A stretch of DNA of 63,764 nucleotides from Planctomycetaceae bacterium UBA2671 (GTDB taxonomy: Bacteria; Planctomycetota; Planctomycetia; Planctomycetales; Planctomycetaceae). Location: NCBI GenBank assembly GCA_002359185.1, contig DEML01000098.1, forward strand, positions 21,003 through 84,766. Reading direction: 5' to 3'. Numbering within the stretch: position 1 is the first letter of the stretch; each line of letters opens with the position of its first letter. Of this stretch, positions 17,094 to 24,557 are shown one piece after another. Both the position numbers and the translations under genes were made by a program. The notes beneath the pieces are model-generated. The model was not told the origin of the DNA and did not search any database. It saw only the letters and a program-made list of their open reading frames with translations.

Positions 17094-18128
17094 ATGAAAA
17101 CCATCCACACTCTCTCAGCAGTTTGCCTGCTGTTCGTACTGTGTACGACAGCGCAGGCCGGTTGGCCGAACTGGAAATTCTGGCAAAAGACATCCACACC
17201 CTGTGTCGATGTCTGCATCGACGATTGTTGCGACACGGAATGTTGTGAAGATGTTGGGTGCTGTGATGAACTAAAGCCGATGTTGTTTACCGGTCGACTG
17301 TTTGACCGCCCTCGCCACTGGCTATCCAGTATCTGCGGTAATGAATGCTGCGAAGTCGACCTGTGTTGTCCAGAAGACGACTGCTGTATTGAAGACAGTT
17401 GCTGCGGGACTCAAAGCTGTATCGATTCCTGCATCGATATTTATCGTAAAGAGCGCTGTAAAACGCTAGCCGAGTGGATTTACCGTTCTCAAACCGCCTG
17501 CTCACCTTTCGATCGTAGTCGAGCTGTCCACCGAATCGGAACAGATTTCTGCTGTGAAAATTACCCGGAAGTCATGTGTGCTTTGATTTATGCAATGCAT
17601 GACTGCGAAGCCTATGTTCGCATTGAAGCAGCTGACGAAATTGGCGATCAACTTCGTAAAAGTCACTGTTGCCGATCATCAAAGCTCATCTGTGTTCTCA
17701 AGTGTGCACTGAATGATGAAAACTGGCGAGTTCGACGGGAAGCCGCCCAGGCATTAAGACTTTGTGGATATTCGATTCCTTATCGCTTCGGCAAATATTG
17801 TGTTGAGGGATGTTTCGACGGTTGCACTGATGGCTGCTGTGACAACGGCTGCATTGATGGCTGTCTCGATGAGAGTTGTCTCCAGTCCTGTCCAATGCCC
17901 CGTGACAACAAATATCACGAAACCGCAGAAACTGAGGATGGAGAGAACATTCCAGAAGTCGCCACTCCTCCCATGCCTGAAAAAATGGAAGAGAAAAAAG
18001 AAGATAACAAACCCGCTCCTCCCTCTGTAGAACGCGAAAAAATGAAAAAAGGGAATTATGTTCCCGATGAAGACTCAACCAGTTTTATCATGCCCAGCAT
18101 TCGTCAGACTGTCGGCATGCTCAATTAA
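17094..18128 (+). CDS. secreted cysteine-rich HEAT-repeat protein
   Basis: The 344-residue product has a signal peptide (LSAVCLLFVLCTTAQAG) and 41 cysteines, ten of them as adjacent CC pairs, in segments such as DDCCDTECCEDVGCCDE and CCPEDDCCIEDSCC. HEAT-like helices occupy the middle: YVRIEAADEIGDQL and NWRVRREAAQALRLC. A second cysteine block follows (GCFDGCTDGCCDNGCIDGC), then a Glu/Pro/Lys-rich tail. It is probably extracytoplasmic, where pairs could form disulphides, possibly in the proteinaceous envelope of planctomycetes; metal binding is the alternative. Neither is shown by sequence alone. A HEAT gene lies next downstream. Confidence 0.8.
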   Translation: MKTIHTLSAVCLLFVLCTTAQAGWPNWKFWQKTSTPCVDVCIDDCCDTECCEDVGCCDELKPMLFTGRLFDRPRHWLSSICGNECCEVDLCCPEDDCCIEDSCCGTQSCIDSCIDIYRKERCKTLAEWIYRSQTACSPFDRSRAVHRIGTDFCCENYPEVMCALIYAMHDCEAYVRIEAADEIGDQLRKSHCCRSSKLICVLKCALNDENWRVRREAAQALRLCGYSIPYRFGKYCVEGCFDGCTDGCCDNGCIDGCLDESCLQSCPMPRDNKYHETAETEDGENIPEVATPPMPEKMEEKKEDNKPAPPSVEREKMKKGNYVPDEDSTSFIMPSIRQTVGMLN

Positions 18129-18398
18129 TTAATCTCTACTGCAGTTTTGCAGATTACTGTAGCGGCTTATTGATGGTTTGAACCCTCTATTTCCAGCCAA
18201 TTACCCGCTACACATTCATGAATACGGCTGTAATACTTCAGACACGATGGCATACGGCACGGAAGCCTCGTTGAGAACAGGCTCGCATCACGCATGCGAG
18301 TCTGTTTGCATGTGCGGAGAACAGGATGACTCCTTAGGTTTAATCAGTCGTGGAATCGCTGAACTTTCTGAAAAGAATTGTTCGATGCGGAAGATGAT

Positions 18399-20027
18399 AT
18401 GAATCATAACGAACAAATTGAACGAACGATGAAAACGCTGGAGCGTTCGCATTCTGCCAATGCGATGGCTGCTCTGGTGCATGCTCTGCAGGTCAATATC
18501 CCTGCAATTCGAGATGCGGCCGCTCGCACGATTATGAGAAGCGGAAGTTCTCTCGGTAAAGTTGAGGTCATTAAAAATATCCAGAAATTATCTCCGGATG
18601 TCATCGAATTACTCAGTTCACACAATAAAGAAATCTCCGTCCCACTCAAACATTGTCTCTTGCATGGCGACAGTGAAGTTGTCCTGCGTGCTTTAGACAC
18701 GGTCGAATCGGCTCTATTGTTTGAAGAGATCCCTACACTGTTGCAACGACTCCGTAATGCAACCGGGGAAATAGCAGATCGTTGTGAACAGGTCATATCG
18801 CGGCTGGTCGATGCGCTCAGCGAGAAGGTGACCCAGTCAAAAAATGAGAAACAGATTGTTTATCAACAATCCTGTGAACTCGCCATCCAGCAGTTTTGGG
18901 CAGACTTATCCTCTCAGGAACTTTCTCATCGACCCTATGTGGTCGTGGAATCGATTCTGATTCTTGCTCATGGCGACAATGCCATTGCTCGTATGCTACT
19001 CAAAGATTCTACTGCGGAAATCCAATCAATCGCCTGGGATGTTCTAATGGAGTCCCGACATCCAGGTGTACTGTTGTTTTTAACCTCCGCTTTGAATGTC
19101 AAATATGTCTCCCCGAAAATGCTGGAGATCATTTCTACGCGACAGGACATAGAATTCCAGTTGCAGATGATTCGGGCGACACCGACGAGACCTTCTGTGC
19201 ACCAGGAGCGAAATTATCGTCAGCTCGAAGGGCTAATTTGGTTACAGCCAACAGAGGAATTCTGGGGAACGATTCCTCCAGAACTCCATCCTCAACTCGT
19301 TCGGTTGATTCAATTGATGTCATTCAATGCACCAATCAAAAAGTCATTTGCACATAGCATTTTCCTCTATGCTGCCGTTCCTGCAAGAAAAGCGGCTGAG
19401 GAAATGAAAGGATTAATCAAGCAGGAAGAGTTCGATTCCAGCATTCTCACCGCTCTTGATTCAGAAGACCACGAAACCGAAGCCTGGGGAGTCTCCCAGA
19501 TTCGGGATTCGAATCTGACCAACAAATATCGGCTTCTTGTTAATCGATTGGACAGCCCTCATGAAGAGGTTGTGAATCAGGTGCGGGACACCCTGGGACG
19601 ATTCGATGTGCAACGGGCAATCGAATTTTGTGAATCAGCAAAACCTTCTATCGGCCCAAAACTGGCTGAGTTATTGCTCAAGATTAATCCACATGCCATT
19701 CAGGAACTGAGTCGGGAACTGGCTAATCCAGTCCGATCCCGGCGTCTGCGCACGGCTCAGGCGATTCACTTCATGCAACTTCAAAAGGAATTATCCCCTG
19801 CACTTCTGGAATTATTGCTCGATAGTGATTCCATTATCCGCAGAGTCGTCGTAGAAATTCTGGCTGATGTTCCGACCCGTCAAATTCTTGCAACACTCCA
19901 GACTCTGCACGATGATCCCAACCCGCGTGTTCGGGAAGCAGCTGAGGCTGCCATCAAAAAAATTGGTCAAACGCTTTCGGAAGAACAAGCTTCAGAAGTC
20001 GATGCAACTGCAAAGGAACTCGCATGA
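18399..20027 (+). CDS. HEAT-repeat protein
   Basis: 542 residues from ATG 18399; a TTG 21 bases earlier is possible. The sequence is a string of helical HEAT/PBS-lyase-like repeats, clearest near the end (VRSRRLRTAQAIHFMQLQKE, SDSIIRRVVVEILADVPT, PNPRVREAAEAAIKKIG). No signal peptide or enzymatic motif is present, so it is probably a cytoplasmic scaffold. It follows the cysteine-rich HEAT protein by 270 bases and overlaps the next gene by four bases. That overlap indicates a shared transcript with the small membrane protein. Confidence 0.8.
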   Translation: MNHNEQIERTMKTLERSHSANAMAALVHALQVNIPAIRDAAARTIMRSGSSLGKVEVIKNIQKLSPDVIELLSSHNKEISVPLKHCLLHGDSEVVLRALDTVESALLFEEIPTLLQRLRNATGEIADRCEQVISRLVDALSEKVTQSKNEKQIVYQQSCELAIQQFWADLSSQELSHRPYVVVESILILAHGDNAIARMLLKDSTAEIQSIAWDVLMESRHPGVLLFLTSALNVKYVSPKMLEIISTRQDIEFQLQMIRATPTRPSVHQERNYRQLEGLIWLQPTEEFWGTIPPELHPQLVRLIQLMSFNAPIKKSFAHSIFLYAAVPARKAAEEMKGLIKQEEFDSSILTALDSEDHETEAWGVSQIRDSNLTNKYRLLVNRLDSPHEEVVNQVRDTLGRFDVQRAIEFCESAKPSIGPKLAELLLKINPHAIQELSRELANPVRSRRLRTAQAIHFMQLQKELSPALLELLLDSDSIIRRVVVEILADVPTRQILATLQTLHDDPNPRVREAAEAAIKKIGQTLSEEQASEVDATAKELA

Positions 20028-20461
20028 TGTCCCTGACACTTCTGGCTGATTTATCGGATATCTCGCGTCACAGCAGAGGATACGGCTCAACCAATTTCGT
20101 GCTAATTTTGGCGGGTTTCATTGCCATCGTAGTGATTGTTGGTCTCATCATTACGTTGCTGGAGAAAATCCGTTCTTCTGCTCCATCAGAGGATTCGCAG
20201 ACAAATGCCTCGCTACTGCATTCACTCGCCCATGATCTGGGACTGACTGTGGGGGAACTTGCATTCATTGAGCAATTGGCTTTGCAGGATCAACTCCCAG
20301 CAGCCGAATTACTATTCGTGGATCCTTCATTATGGTCGAGCAGCATCGAACCCGATGCAGAGAAATCAGAGATCGCTCGCAGTGCCATGTCAAAAGTATT
20401 CGGTTCCGAAATTATGCAGGACACCCTCGCTCAAGAATCACAAACAGTCACTACGGGGTGA
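20024..20461 (+). CDS. small single-helix membrane protein
   Basis: A 145-residue protein whose ATGATG start overlaps the HEAT gene stop. One transmembrane helix (FVLILAGFIAIVVIVGLIITLLEKI) is followed by a cytoplasmic domain. That domain has SLLHSLAHDLGLTVGELAFIEQLALQDQLPAAELLF and then DPSLWSSS, a pattern I have seen described in planctomycete proteins only as hypothetical. The overlap suggests it is made with, and may anchor, the HEAT protein at the membrane. That partnership is inference from gene order. Confidence 0.65.
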   Translation: MMSLTLLADLSDISRHSRGYGSTNFVLILAGFIAIVVIVGLIITLLEKIRSSAPSEDSQTNASLLHSLAHDLGLTVGELAFIEQLALQDQLPAAELLFVDPSLWSSSIEPDAEKSEIARSAMSKVFGSEIMQDTLAQESQTVTTG

Positions 20462-20525
20462 TTAGTGACCAGTGGTGAGAAGGTATCTCTAGCCACTGGG
20501 CACTCAACAATAGCCAATCTCCACC

Positions 20526-21032
20526 TTATTCCATCAATTCATCCGCGGTATGCACAAGGGCGGCCAGGACATCCATCGTGGTGATAATCCCAGTCAGCAC
20601 ACTCCGGGAATTAGTGACTGGAATGCGGTGTGTATGAAAGTCGCACATCAAGCGGGCCACGTCGATCAAAGTCGCATTCTCGGTGACGGAGGGGGCATTT
20701 TCCGTCATACGATCGACAACTCGTTCCTGAGCAGCTGAGGTTTTCATCAGCTTTTCGAGAGCCGCTGCAGAAATGATGCCCGATTCGACACCCGAGATTT
20801 CTTTCTGATTTCCTTCGTCTGATTTATTCCGTTTGACACCCGTCAGATTCCGCAAAGAAAACGTTCCAACGAGATGTCCTCTGCTGTTGACGACAGGCGC
20901 GCCAGAATGCTTATGTTGTTTGAGCAGTTCAACCGCATCCACCAGAGTCGTCTCTTCCGGCAGAACGAATACTTCAGTTGACATGACGTCGCGGGCGACT
21001 AATGTCCCCAGTCGTCCTGGCATCCTGTTCAT
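20526..21032 (-). CDS. CBS-domain pair protein
   Basis: 168 residues from the ATG at 21032, which is preceded by GAGGGAG at good spacing. A GTG six codons upstream is in frame but has no such site. Two CBS modules are visible: VARDVMSTEVFVLPEETTLVDAVELL with HSGAPVVNSRGHLVGTFSL, and RVVDRMTENAPSVTENATLIDVARLM with THRIPVTNSRSVLTGIITTMDVL. CBS pairs bind adenosyl nucleotides and regulate partner proteins. It starts 24 bases after the squalene-hopene cyclase stop on the same strand, so the two are probably cotranscribed. Confidence 0.88.
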   Translation of the reverse strand: MNRMPGRLGTLVARDVMSTEVFVLPEETTLVDAVELLKQHKHSGAPVVNSRGHLVGTFSLRNLTGVKRNKSDEGNQKEISGVESGIISAAALEKLMKTSAAQERVVDRMTENAPSVTENATLIDVARLMCDFHTHRIPVTNSRSVLTGIITTMDVLAALVHTADELME

Positions 21033-21056
21033 TGTTTCTCCCTCGATCACTTCAAC

Positions 21057-23234
21057 TCAAGATGGTGTCGTTATGCGTGCCGCTCGACGATATCTCGCTA
21101 ATGCCAATAGTGGAAAATAGATCCTGTAATAATGGTAACGCAGATAGAACACCTTGGGAAATCCTGTTCCGGTAAATTCCGTTTCCTCCCACGATCCATC
21201 TGTTCGTTGAGTCTCGATCAGATAGCGGACACCATCAAAAACAGCGGTCGAATGGGATTCCCCTGCCGCCACCAAAGCCAGAATTGCCCATGCCGTTTGC
21301 GAAGGAGTGACATTCCCCGTCCCCCTCAGTTCAGGATGATCGTATGAATCAGGCGTTTCTCCCCAACCACCGTTGGACTGCTGAGAGGCTTTTAACCAGT
21401 TGATCGCCTTTTGTATTCGAGCATCTTCTGAGGAAATACCAACGGCAATCAAACCAACAACAACCTGCCAGGTGCCGTATATGTAATTCACTCCCCAACG
21501 CCCCGGCCAGCTGCCGTCTTCTTCCTGATGTTTCCACAAAAACGCTAAGGCTTTTTGAATCGCTTCGTGCTGGGAATTCACACCCAACATCGCCAGTGCT
21601 TCAAGAACACGAGCGGTGATATCGGGCGTGGGCGGATCAATCATCGCGTTATGATCGGCAAACGGCACACGGGTCAGCAGTTCGAAATCGTTATTGGAAT
21701 CGAATGCTCCCCAACCTCCATTTTTGGACTGCATCGCCAGTAACCATTGTACGCCCCGGCGAAATGCATCCAGGCTTGGTTGCAAACGAGACACATCGTT
21801 CATTGCAGACTGCAGATGTTCAGACTTACCAGAGACGATTGTGGAAAGCCGCTTTTCCAGTACACGTTCTGACTGAGGAATCAGTTCCGCCAGCCAGTCT
21901 GCATGCAAATCGTCAGGCAAACTTTTCGAGAGAGCCATCAGCACCATCGCGGTATCATCGACATCGGGATAGAATTCGTTATTGAACTCAAAACACCAGC
22001 CGCCCGGCTCAACATCGCGATGCGTGATACTCCAGTCGCCATATGAACGAATTTCCTGAGATCGCATCCATTTCGAAGCAGCCGCGACTGCTTCTTTGCA
22101 ATCCGCCTGACCAGTTTCGGCCAAGGCCAGAGTCGCAATCGAGGTATCCCACACAGGAGATTTGCAGGGCTGTAAACGAACCGTCTTTTCTCCCTGAGAA
22201 TTTTTACCATGTAAAATCAGAGCATCAAGCTGCTGACGAGTCGTGACAACTTCATACGAATCGTCTTCAAATCCCAGCGATTTCAGCGCAACCAGCGACC
22301 AGACAATCGGCGGAAAAATCGCTCCGAGTCCGTCGCTGTTCTGCAATCGTTCCAGAATCCAGCCTGCCGCGATTCGAATCGATTTATTTCGCAGCGGTGG
22401 CCCGCCACATCGTTCAATCAGTTTGTAACCGCGATCAAACTGTCGGAACATCCACGCCCACGGAATCCGCGAGCGGTAAGTAAGATCATCGACCTTTTCC
22501 GTCACATCGTTGCAGATGGAAAGTTTGCGAGCCGACTTGATGAACAGTTCTTCAATCTGCTGTTCTTCCGGCAAATCCCGATGCGGCTTATAGGCCCAAA
22601 GTAAACTCAGCGGCATCAAAATTGTTCGCGACCAGGCCGACATATCATATATGGACAGCCGGGTCCAGCGAGGCAAAAGTACCAGTTCTGGCGGCACAGC
22701 CGGGCATTGGTGATAACTGATCAATCCCAGCAGAGCCATATAATATCGTGTAAAACTGTTGACCTTTTCCGCCCCACCCGCTTCCAGAATCGCTTCTCGG
22801 GCACGCTGCATGTAGTCAGCATCTGGAGAATGTCCGGTGATTTTCAACGCCCAATACGCTTTGACTGATGCACTGATTTCCAAAGGCCCATTTGGAAACA
22901 AAGCCCAGCCACCATGCGGACATTGCTGCTCCAAAATATACGTCGCAGCCGCTATGGCAAATTCTGAATTTTCTTCACCCAGATAAGCCAGCAGGAGAAT
23001 GTATTCCGACTCGAGAATCGTATCCCCTTCCAACTCGGCGACCCAGAATCCTGCTGCATGCTGACGCTCTTTCAGAAACTGAGCGGTCGCAGAAATGGCT
23101 TTTCCCAACGGACTTTGATCGGGATGATCTCCACCGAATAAATCGGAACGATTGAAACCGACAGGAAATTCGGGAGCGGCACCGGGCTGAAAATCGGTTT
23201 GTGCAAAGCGTGCATCTGGTCGTCCTGACTCCAT
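21057..23234 (-). CDS. shc: squalene-hopene cyclase
   Basis: A 725-residue class II triterpene cyclase. The catalytic DVDD motif sits at residues 424-427 within EFNNEFYPDVDDTAMV, and QW repeats are plain (KNGGWGAFDSNN, EDGSWPGRWGVNYIYGTW, SNGGWGETPDSY, TDGSWEETEFTGTGFP). It cyclises squalene to hopene and diplopterol at the cytoplasmic face of the membrane. No other hopanoid gene (hpnCDE) is in the window, so squalene is made from elsewhere. The N-terminal 35 residues are longer than in many homologues. The neighbouring CBS gene may be regulatory. Confidence 0.95.
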   Translation of the reverse strand: MESGRPDARFAQTDFQPGAAPEFPVGFNRSDLFGGDHPDQSPLGKAISATAQFLKERQHAAGFWVAELEGDTILESEYILLLAYLGEENSEFAIAAATYILEQQCPHGGWALFPNGPLEISASVKAYWALKITGHSPDADYMQRAREAILEAGGAEKVNSFTRYYMALLGLISYHQCPAVPPELVLLPRWTRLSIYDMSAWSRTILMPLSLLWAYKPHRDLPEEQQIEELFIKSARKLSICNDVTEKVDDLTYRSRIPWAWMFRQFDRGYKLIERCGGPPLRNKSIRIAAGWILERLQNSDGLGAIFPPIVWSLVALKSLGFEDDSYEVVTTRQQLDALILHGKNSQGEKTVRLQPCKSPVWDTSIATLALAETGQADCKEAVAAASKWMRSQEIRSYGDWSITHRDVEPGGWCFEFNNEFYPDVDDTAMVLMALSKSLPDDLHADWLAELIPQSERVLEKRLSTIVSGKSEHLQSAMNDVSRLQPSLDAFRRGVQWLLAMQSKNGGWGAFDSNNDFELLTRVPFADHNAMIDPPTPDITARVLEALAMLGVNSQHEAIQKALAFLWKHQEEDGSWPGRWGVNYIYGTWQVVVGLIAVGISSEDARIQKAINWLKASQQSNGGWGETPDSYDHPELRGTGNVTPSQTAWAILALVAAGESHSTAVFDGVRYLIETQRTDGSWEETEFTGTGFPKVFYLRYHYYRIYFPLLALARYRRAARITTPS

Positions 23235-23390
23235 CTCGTCTCACTCCATCCTGAAGAGATCTGCAATATCACAATTCATCGATCAACGTTTGATATTACG
23301 ATGTGAGACAGAGAATAGTCAAATCTGGATTATAAATCATCCTCGGTTTTCAAGCTGATGTACAAAATTCCCCCTAGAGATTACAAGAAT

Positions 23391-23452
23391 TTAGGACCGC
23401 AGATAAACGCAGATATTTTACATCCGTGAATAAACAGGCTCATCCGTGGTTC
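23391..23452. repeat. dispersed repeat, ACCGCAGATAAACGC family (degenerate copy)
   Basis: The stretch ACCGCAGATAAACGCAGAT followed by CATCCGTGAATAAACAGG and CATCCGTGGTTCC is an imperfect inverted repeat. It resembles the much better copy at 51198-51264. It lies in the 342-base gap between the cyclase promoter region and the small gene at 23577; nothing else is visible in that gap. It has the look of a short REP-like element. Confidence 0.6.
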
Positions 23453-23576
23453 CAATTTCACTACACGACATGCCGCAAGAATGAAGGAGATTCAGAGTGA
23501 TTGACCTTGCGATTTCCCCCCTTCAGACTATTCTCAATTAATAGACTTTCGACTCGCAGCCGGATTGGATGGGATT

Positions 23577-23867
23577 ATGGATTTCGTATCGCACGAACTG
23601 ACACGGGACATGCGTCTGTATGTGCCGCACAATGATGGGTGGGAGGCAGTCGTTAAACCGAATGCCGTCAAGGAATACTGCTACTACCGCAACCCCGGCG
23701 AAGAACATTTTCACTTGCTGCAGACCGGTGAAATTTATGTGACCCGAGGCAGTGAGAAAGTCTGTCTCAACTGCGCGATCCGACAGGGTATTCTCACCGA
23801 CAACCGCCAACACTGGCAGCAACCGAAGAAATCGCGGAAGGTCTCTGAGGATGAGAAGTTGATTTAG
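23577..23867 (+). CDS. conserved-looking small protein, unknown
   Basis: 96 residues from MDFVSHELTRDMRLYVPH. The composition is that of a real protein: ordered charged residues, HFHLLQTGEIYVTRG, and a CLNC pair in the SEKVCLNCAIRQGIL segment. The two closely spaced cysteines could bind a metal. Three TTG/ATG starts are possible and I take the ATG at 23577. The codon use is like its neighbours. Similar short proteins are seen in planctomycetes as hypothetical; no function can be given. Confidence 0.6.
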   Translation: MDFVSHELTRDMRLYVPHNDGWEAVVKPNAVKEYCYYRNPGEEHFHLLQTGEIYVTRGSEKVCLNCAIRQGILTDNRQHWQQPKKSRKVSEDEKLI

Positions 23868-23907
23868 TTGAAGATTTGCGTAGAAACAGCCTGGAATATT
23901 GACATCA

Positions 23908-24306
23908 ATGAATAACGACAAGTTACTTATTCAAATTCGTAACGGGATATATTTGCTTTGCTTAATTAATCTCGCAGGAATGATTGTCGCTATTTTCTTG
24001 AACATTTACCTCACGAATTATTCCATCCATGAGGCTAATGCCATGTCCGTGGAAGCCTCTTCGATGCAAACAGAATTTAATGAATTGAACGATTTGCTGG
24101 AATCTAATCAACTCAACTCGCTCATTTCACGTTGCATAAAAATTCTTGAAGAGAAGCCCAACAGTGGTACTGCGCACTACTATCTGGGATTAGCATTTTA
24201 CCAGATGGGCGATGAGGATGAGAGTCGAAAGCACCTCGAAGAATCATTGAAATTGGAACCTTCGTGGGAAATGCAAATTCAACCCTATCTTGAGAAACTT
24301 AAGTAA
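23908..24306 (+). CDS. membrane-anchored tetratricopeptide-like protein
   Basis: 132 residues beginning MNNDKLLIQIRNGIYLLCL. One transmembrane helix (GIYLLCLINLAGMIVAIFLNIYL) is followed by helices and a TPR-like unit, GTAHYYLGLAFYQMGDEDE and SRKHLEESLKLEPSW. The base composition is more AT-rich than that of the flanking genes. It is 40 bases after the small gene on the same strand and may be part of a two-gene unit. The TPR call is based on the alternating W/Y-L-G-x-A-x-Y pattern. Confidence 0.6.
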   Translation: MNNDKLLIQIRNGIYLLCLINLAGMIVAIFLNIYLTNYSIHEANAMSVEASSMQTEFNELNDLLESNQLNSLISRCIKILEEKPNSGTAHYYLGLAFYQMGDEDESRKHLEESLKLEPSWEMQIQPYLEKLK

Positions 24307-24404
24307 AATTACCAGATTTGGTTACAACTGACATTCTCCATAAATTTAACCGCTTTACTCTAAATCGGAATAGAATTCGCTCTGTCTTATTGCTCGGGAC
24401 TGGT

Positions 24405-24433
24405 TTGACTGGTTTCTGCTCGATTCCTAGTAT
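24405..24433 (+). promoter_or_regulatory. candidate sigma70-type promoter for ftsH
   Basis: TTGACT at 24405-24410 and TAGTAT at 24428-24433 are separated by 17 bases, the best -35/-10 pair in the gap before ftsH. Transcription would begin near 24440 and give a leader of about 118 bases. The 250-base gap 24307-24557 holds no other gene. Confidence 0.4.
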
Positions 24434-24557
24434 CATTCTGTAAAGCAATGAATGATATTCATTCGGATTGCCAGTCATTCGAGCTATCGTTGACTTATAA
24501 ATTTTCCGGCGTGATGCCGTTGAGAAAGTGTATTAGAAGGTTGTCAGGTAAGCACTT

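Noticed and set aside
16909..17097. 62-residue ORF before the cysteine-rich gene
   Set aside because: It overlaps the start of the real gene and has no motif, helix or ribosome site.
18178..18402. 74-residue ORF in the gap after the cysteine-rich gene
   Set aside because: It depends on a TTG start, has no motif and overlaps the start of the HEAT gene.
20462..20525. CCAGTGG / CCACTGG inverted pair as a terminator
   Set aside because: There is no T-run and the loop is long; it more probably belongs to a repeat remnant (similar words near 29628).
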